The notes under the pieces: generated by a model | The model's database searches: none | What the model was told of the DNA's origin: nothing | What the model saw: only the letters and a program-made list of their open reading frames with translations | Part shown: one piece after another, positions 15,453 to 17,139 of the stretch | How positions within the stretch are numbered: the stretch's first letter is position 1 | How the letters are laid out: every line of letters begins with the position of its first letter | Translations under genes and position numbers: made by a program | DNA from: Gammaproteobacteria bacterium RIFCSPHIGHO2_12_FULL_38_11 | GTDB lineage: Bacteria > Pseudomonadota > Gammaproteobacteria > Coxiellales > Coxiellaceae | Assembly: GCA_001801515.1 (NCBI GenBank) | Contig: MGXX01000021.1 | Coordinates: forward strand, 42,850 to 59,988 | Length of the DNA stretch: 17,139 bases | Direction of reading: 5' to 3'

Positions 15453-16841
15453 TCACTCCACAATCGCATTCACCACGTTTTTCATTTTCATGCTATTTGA
15501 CCCTTTCACTAACACGGTCACCTGATTTGATAATGATAACTTCAATGCTTCAATTAATTTTTCTTGGCTGTCAAAATGCAATGCATTTTTTCCAAAGGCA
15601 TTAGCAGTCAATGCCGTTTGCACGCCATAACACAATAATTGTTTCACACCTGCATCACGTGCATACAAACCGATTGTTGTATGCATTTCTTGTGCGTGTT
15701 CACCCAACTCTTTCATATCGCCAAGCACCAAAATAGCATGGTCTGATCGGCGTGTTAATAAATCAATGGCTGCTTTGACCGACGCAGGGTTGGCATTATA
15801 ACTATCATCAATAATCGTTGCACCCTTTAATCCCTTTTTTATATTTAAACGGCCATATTCTGACGTTACTGTTTCTAATCCTACTTTAATTAAATCAATC
15901 GGGATTTCAAGGGAAAATGCAACAGCAGCAGCGGCAAGCGCGTTGGTGATATTATGTTGACCAAGCAACGGCAAGTGTATCATCTCCGTTTGCGCGCAGG
16001 CTACCGCCCGCGCTTCAGTGCTATTTGATAAATGCTTCTGGCCTCCATTATTTATGGTTAAATTAAATTGTGTGCACCCATTTGGCATTATTTCAATATC
16101 AGTTGCCATTACGTCTGCTGTATTGTTTTGACCAAAAGTAACAACACGATGATTGCCATTTAATTTTTTCCAATAGGCTGCAAACGAATCATCTGCATTA
16201 ATCACCGCTATTCCTGTTGTTTCTAATGTTGCATAAATATCGCCTTTTTCTTTTGCAATATTGTCCACTGAACCAAAACCTTCGACATGCACAGCAGCAA
16301 CCATCGTGATAACCGCAACCGTTGGTTTGGCAATTTCAGTTAATGCAACAATTTCACCTGGATGATTCGTACCCACTTCTAAAACCGCAAAATCGTGATC
16401 GGGTTTTAATTGTAATAATGTTAATGGCAAACCAATATCATTGTTAAAGCTTTTTTGACTTGCCAATACACTGCCTGCTTGCTTTAAAATATTTTCCAAT
16501 AATGCGCGTGTGGTTGTTTTTCCGCAGCTGCCGGTAATAGCAACAACAGGGATATGCACTGAATCGCGATAATAACGCGCCAAATCCATTAATGCCGCAC
16601 GTGTGTTTTTAACGTGAATTGTTGGAATGATCGTTGAAATATCACGATCAATAATGGCGACTGCTGCATTCTTTTTTGCAATATCCGCAATAAAATCATG
16701 CCCATCAAAAAATTCACCTTTGATTGCAAAAAAACAATCGCCTGATTTTATGCTGCGACTATCGATGGTCACATTTGAAAATTCAGCGTCATTGCCGTGC
16801 AATGTCGCGTTTAAGATTGTTGAAAGTTCGGATAGTTTCAT
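15453..16841 (-). CDS. murF: MurF, UDP-N-acetylmuramoyl-tripeptide--D-alanyl-D-alanine ligase, with a repeat-encoded insert
   Basis: Cytoplasmic Mur ligase that adds D-Ala-D-Ala to the UDP-MurNAc-tripeptide. The 462-residue product (E. coli 452) shows the ATP loop TGSCGKTTT (103-111), NNDIGLP, VLEVGTNHPGEI, HVEGFGS, LLGQHNITNAL, DDSYNANPAS and GDMKELGEHA. The start at 16841 gives the usual N-terminus MKLSELSTIL and has AGGA upstream; a GTG at 16865 would extend into a repeat. Residues 273-284 (NSTEARAVACAQ), just before the QHN motif, are encoded by a copy of the hairpin repeat. By eye they form extra sequence relative to E. coli MurF. All family motifs are present, so the enzyme is probably active. 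It should be preceded by murE, but an ATPase gene precedes it instead. Confidence 0.97.
   Translation of the reverse strand: MKLSELSTILNATLHGNDAEFSNVTIDSRSIKSGDCFFAIKGEFFDGHDFIADIAKKNAAVAIIDRDISTIIPTIHVKNTRAALMDLARYYRDSVHIPVVAITGSCGKTTTRALLENILKQAGSVLASQKSFNNDIGLPLTLLQLKPDHDFAVLEVGTNHPGEIVALTEIAKPTVAVITMVAAVHVEGFGSVDNIAKEKGDIYATLETTGIAVINADDSFAAYWKKLNGNHRVVTFGQNNTADVMATDIEIMPNGCTQFNLTINNGGQKHLSNSTEARAVACAQTEMIHLPLLGQHNITNALAAAAVAFSLEIPIDLIKVGLETVTSEYGRLNIKKGLKGATIIDDSYNANPASVKAAIDLLTRRSDHAILVLGDMKELGEHAQEMHTTIGLYARDAGVKQLLCYGVQTALTANAFGKNALHFDSQEKLIEALKLSLSNQVTVLVKGSNSMKMKNVVNAIVE
15993..16025 (-). repeat. Hairpin repeat element, copy B (inside murF)
   Basis: A 33-nt core matching copy C at 28 of 33 positions. 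Its hairpin (15994-16013) has outer stem GCGC/GCGC, an A-C mismatch, inner stem GGC/GCC and a TACC loop. Relative to copies A and C, the terminal A-T pair has become G-C, a compensatory change. It is read in frame within murF as NSTEARAVACAQ. Confidence 0.75.
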
Positions 16842-16864
16842 AAAATTATTTTCCTGCTGACTCA

Positions 16865-16897
16865 CACGCAGGCTTCCGCCGGCGTTTCTGTGCTATT
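16865..16897 (-). repeat. Hairpin repeat element, copy C (murF leader)
   Basis: A 33-nt core with the same hairpin as copy A (ACGC/GCGT outer stem, GGC/GCC inner stem, TTCC loop; 16866-16885). It lies 23 bp upstream of the murF ATG. It contains the TAG stop codon (16893-16895) of the preceding ATPase gene, so the element forms the end of that reading frame. Confidence 0.85.
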
Positions 16898-17139
16898 CAT
16901 TTAAAATTGTTGGCAAATGCAATAATAATTCACTCATCGGTATTGCAGTCACCGTATCAAAATAATATTTTTCTGTGCCGTTATACACTAAAAATAATTT
17001 CGCCTCAGGATAATCTTGTGCAAATGAAAGCAAACCTTTGGCATCATACCTATTCACACTGCTTGATCTTTTAATTTCAAACGCAAAAAAACCCTTTGGG
17101 CCATATAAAATAAAATCAACCTCAACACACCCTCGATCA
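16893..17139 (-). CDS. C-terminal part of a DUF4143/COG1373-type ATPase (5' end beyond the window)
   Basis: Translated directly: 81 codons ending in TAG, open to the right edge. The sequence has EVDFILYGPKG followed by FFAFEIKRS, the D...EXK pattern of the nuclease-like C-terminal domain in DUF4143 ATPases. It then has YPEAKLFLVYNG and a terminal segment PMSELLLHLP, which is typical of how these proteins end. The P-loop part lies outside the window, so the ATPase half is inferred from family architecture. It sits where murE would be expected, directly upstream of murF on the same strand, and its stop codon lies inside hairpin repeat copy C. Confidence 0.75.
   Translation of the reverse strand, partial: DRGCVEVDFILYGPKGFFAFEIKRSSSVNRYDAKGLLSFAQDYPEAKLFLVYNGTEKYYFDTVTAIPMSELLLHLPTILNE

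Noticed and set aside
5089..16897. Hairpin repeats as integron attC sites
   Set aside because: No paired GTTRRRY-type core sites were seen, no integrase is present, one copy lies inside murF, and genes lie on both strands.

Overview
This window looks like a chromosomal segment of a low-GC, probably host-associated gammaproteobacterium, and a Legionellales/Coxiellaceae-type organism is my best guess. Two things suggest this. The cell-wall genes are clearly gammaproteobacterial: MraY has E. coli length and keeps the catalytic aspartates at E. coli numbering, and MurF, MurD, FtsW and MurG are close to the enterobacterial forms. The accessory genes (AAA-ATPase/nuclease fusions, Schlafen-AlbA ATPase, HepT-type toxin module, an unusual vWA protein) are of kinds common in intracellular bacteria. 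Base composition was not computed and species identity cannot be fixed from the sequence alone.

The backbone is the division and cell wall (dcw) cluster on the minus strand, in standard order: murF (15453-16841), mraY (11132-12214), murD (3658-5019), ftsW (2508-3665), murG (1-954, cut by the window edge). Only the overlapping murD/ftsW pair is intact. Every other junction carries foreign-looking genes. Upstream of murF is the 3' end of a DUF4143-type ATPase. Between murF and mraY are an AAA-ATPase/PD-(D/E)XK protein and a convergent vWA protein. Between mraY and murD are a DUF234 ATPase, a RecQ helicase fused to a ComF-like phosphoribosyltransferase, a fused MntA-HepT-like nucleotidyltransferase/HEPN protein, and an archaeal-type ATPase. 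Between ftsW and murG is an AlbA/Schlafen ATP-binding regulator.

Small repeated elements lie between and inside these genes. The most striking is a 33-nt hairpin element. One copy lies just after the stop codon of the ATPase upstream of murD. A second overlaps the stop codon of the ATPase upstream of murF. A third is inside murF itself, where it is read in frame as extra residues. The hairpin stem shows a compensatory base change between copies. A possible degenerate relative precedes recQ. Other repeats are a 55-bp tandem repeat with 9-bp inverted arms before the DUF234 ATPase, a triple 14-bp AT-rich repeat in the ATPase/nucleotidyltransferase divergent region, and a repeated hairpin between ftsW and the AlbA gene.

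The Mur, MraY, FtsW and MurG proteins act in sequence: MurD and MurF are cytoplasmic ligases, MraY makes lipid I, MurG makes lipid II and FtsW polymerises it. The accessory genes have no evident role in that pathway. As a group they look like a collection of conflict or mobile-type genes lodged in an essential operon. No rRNA, tRNA, CRISPR array, transposase or complete insertion sequence was recognised.
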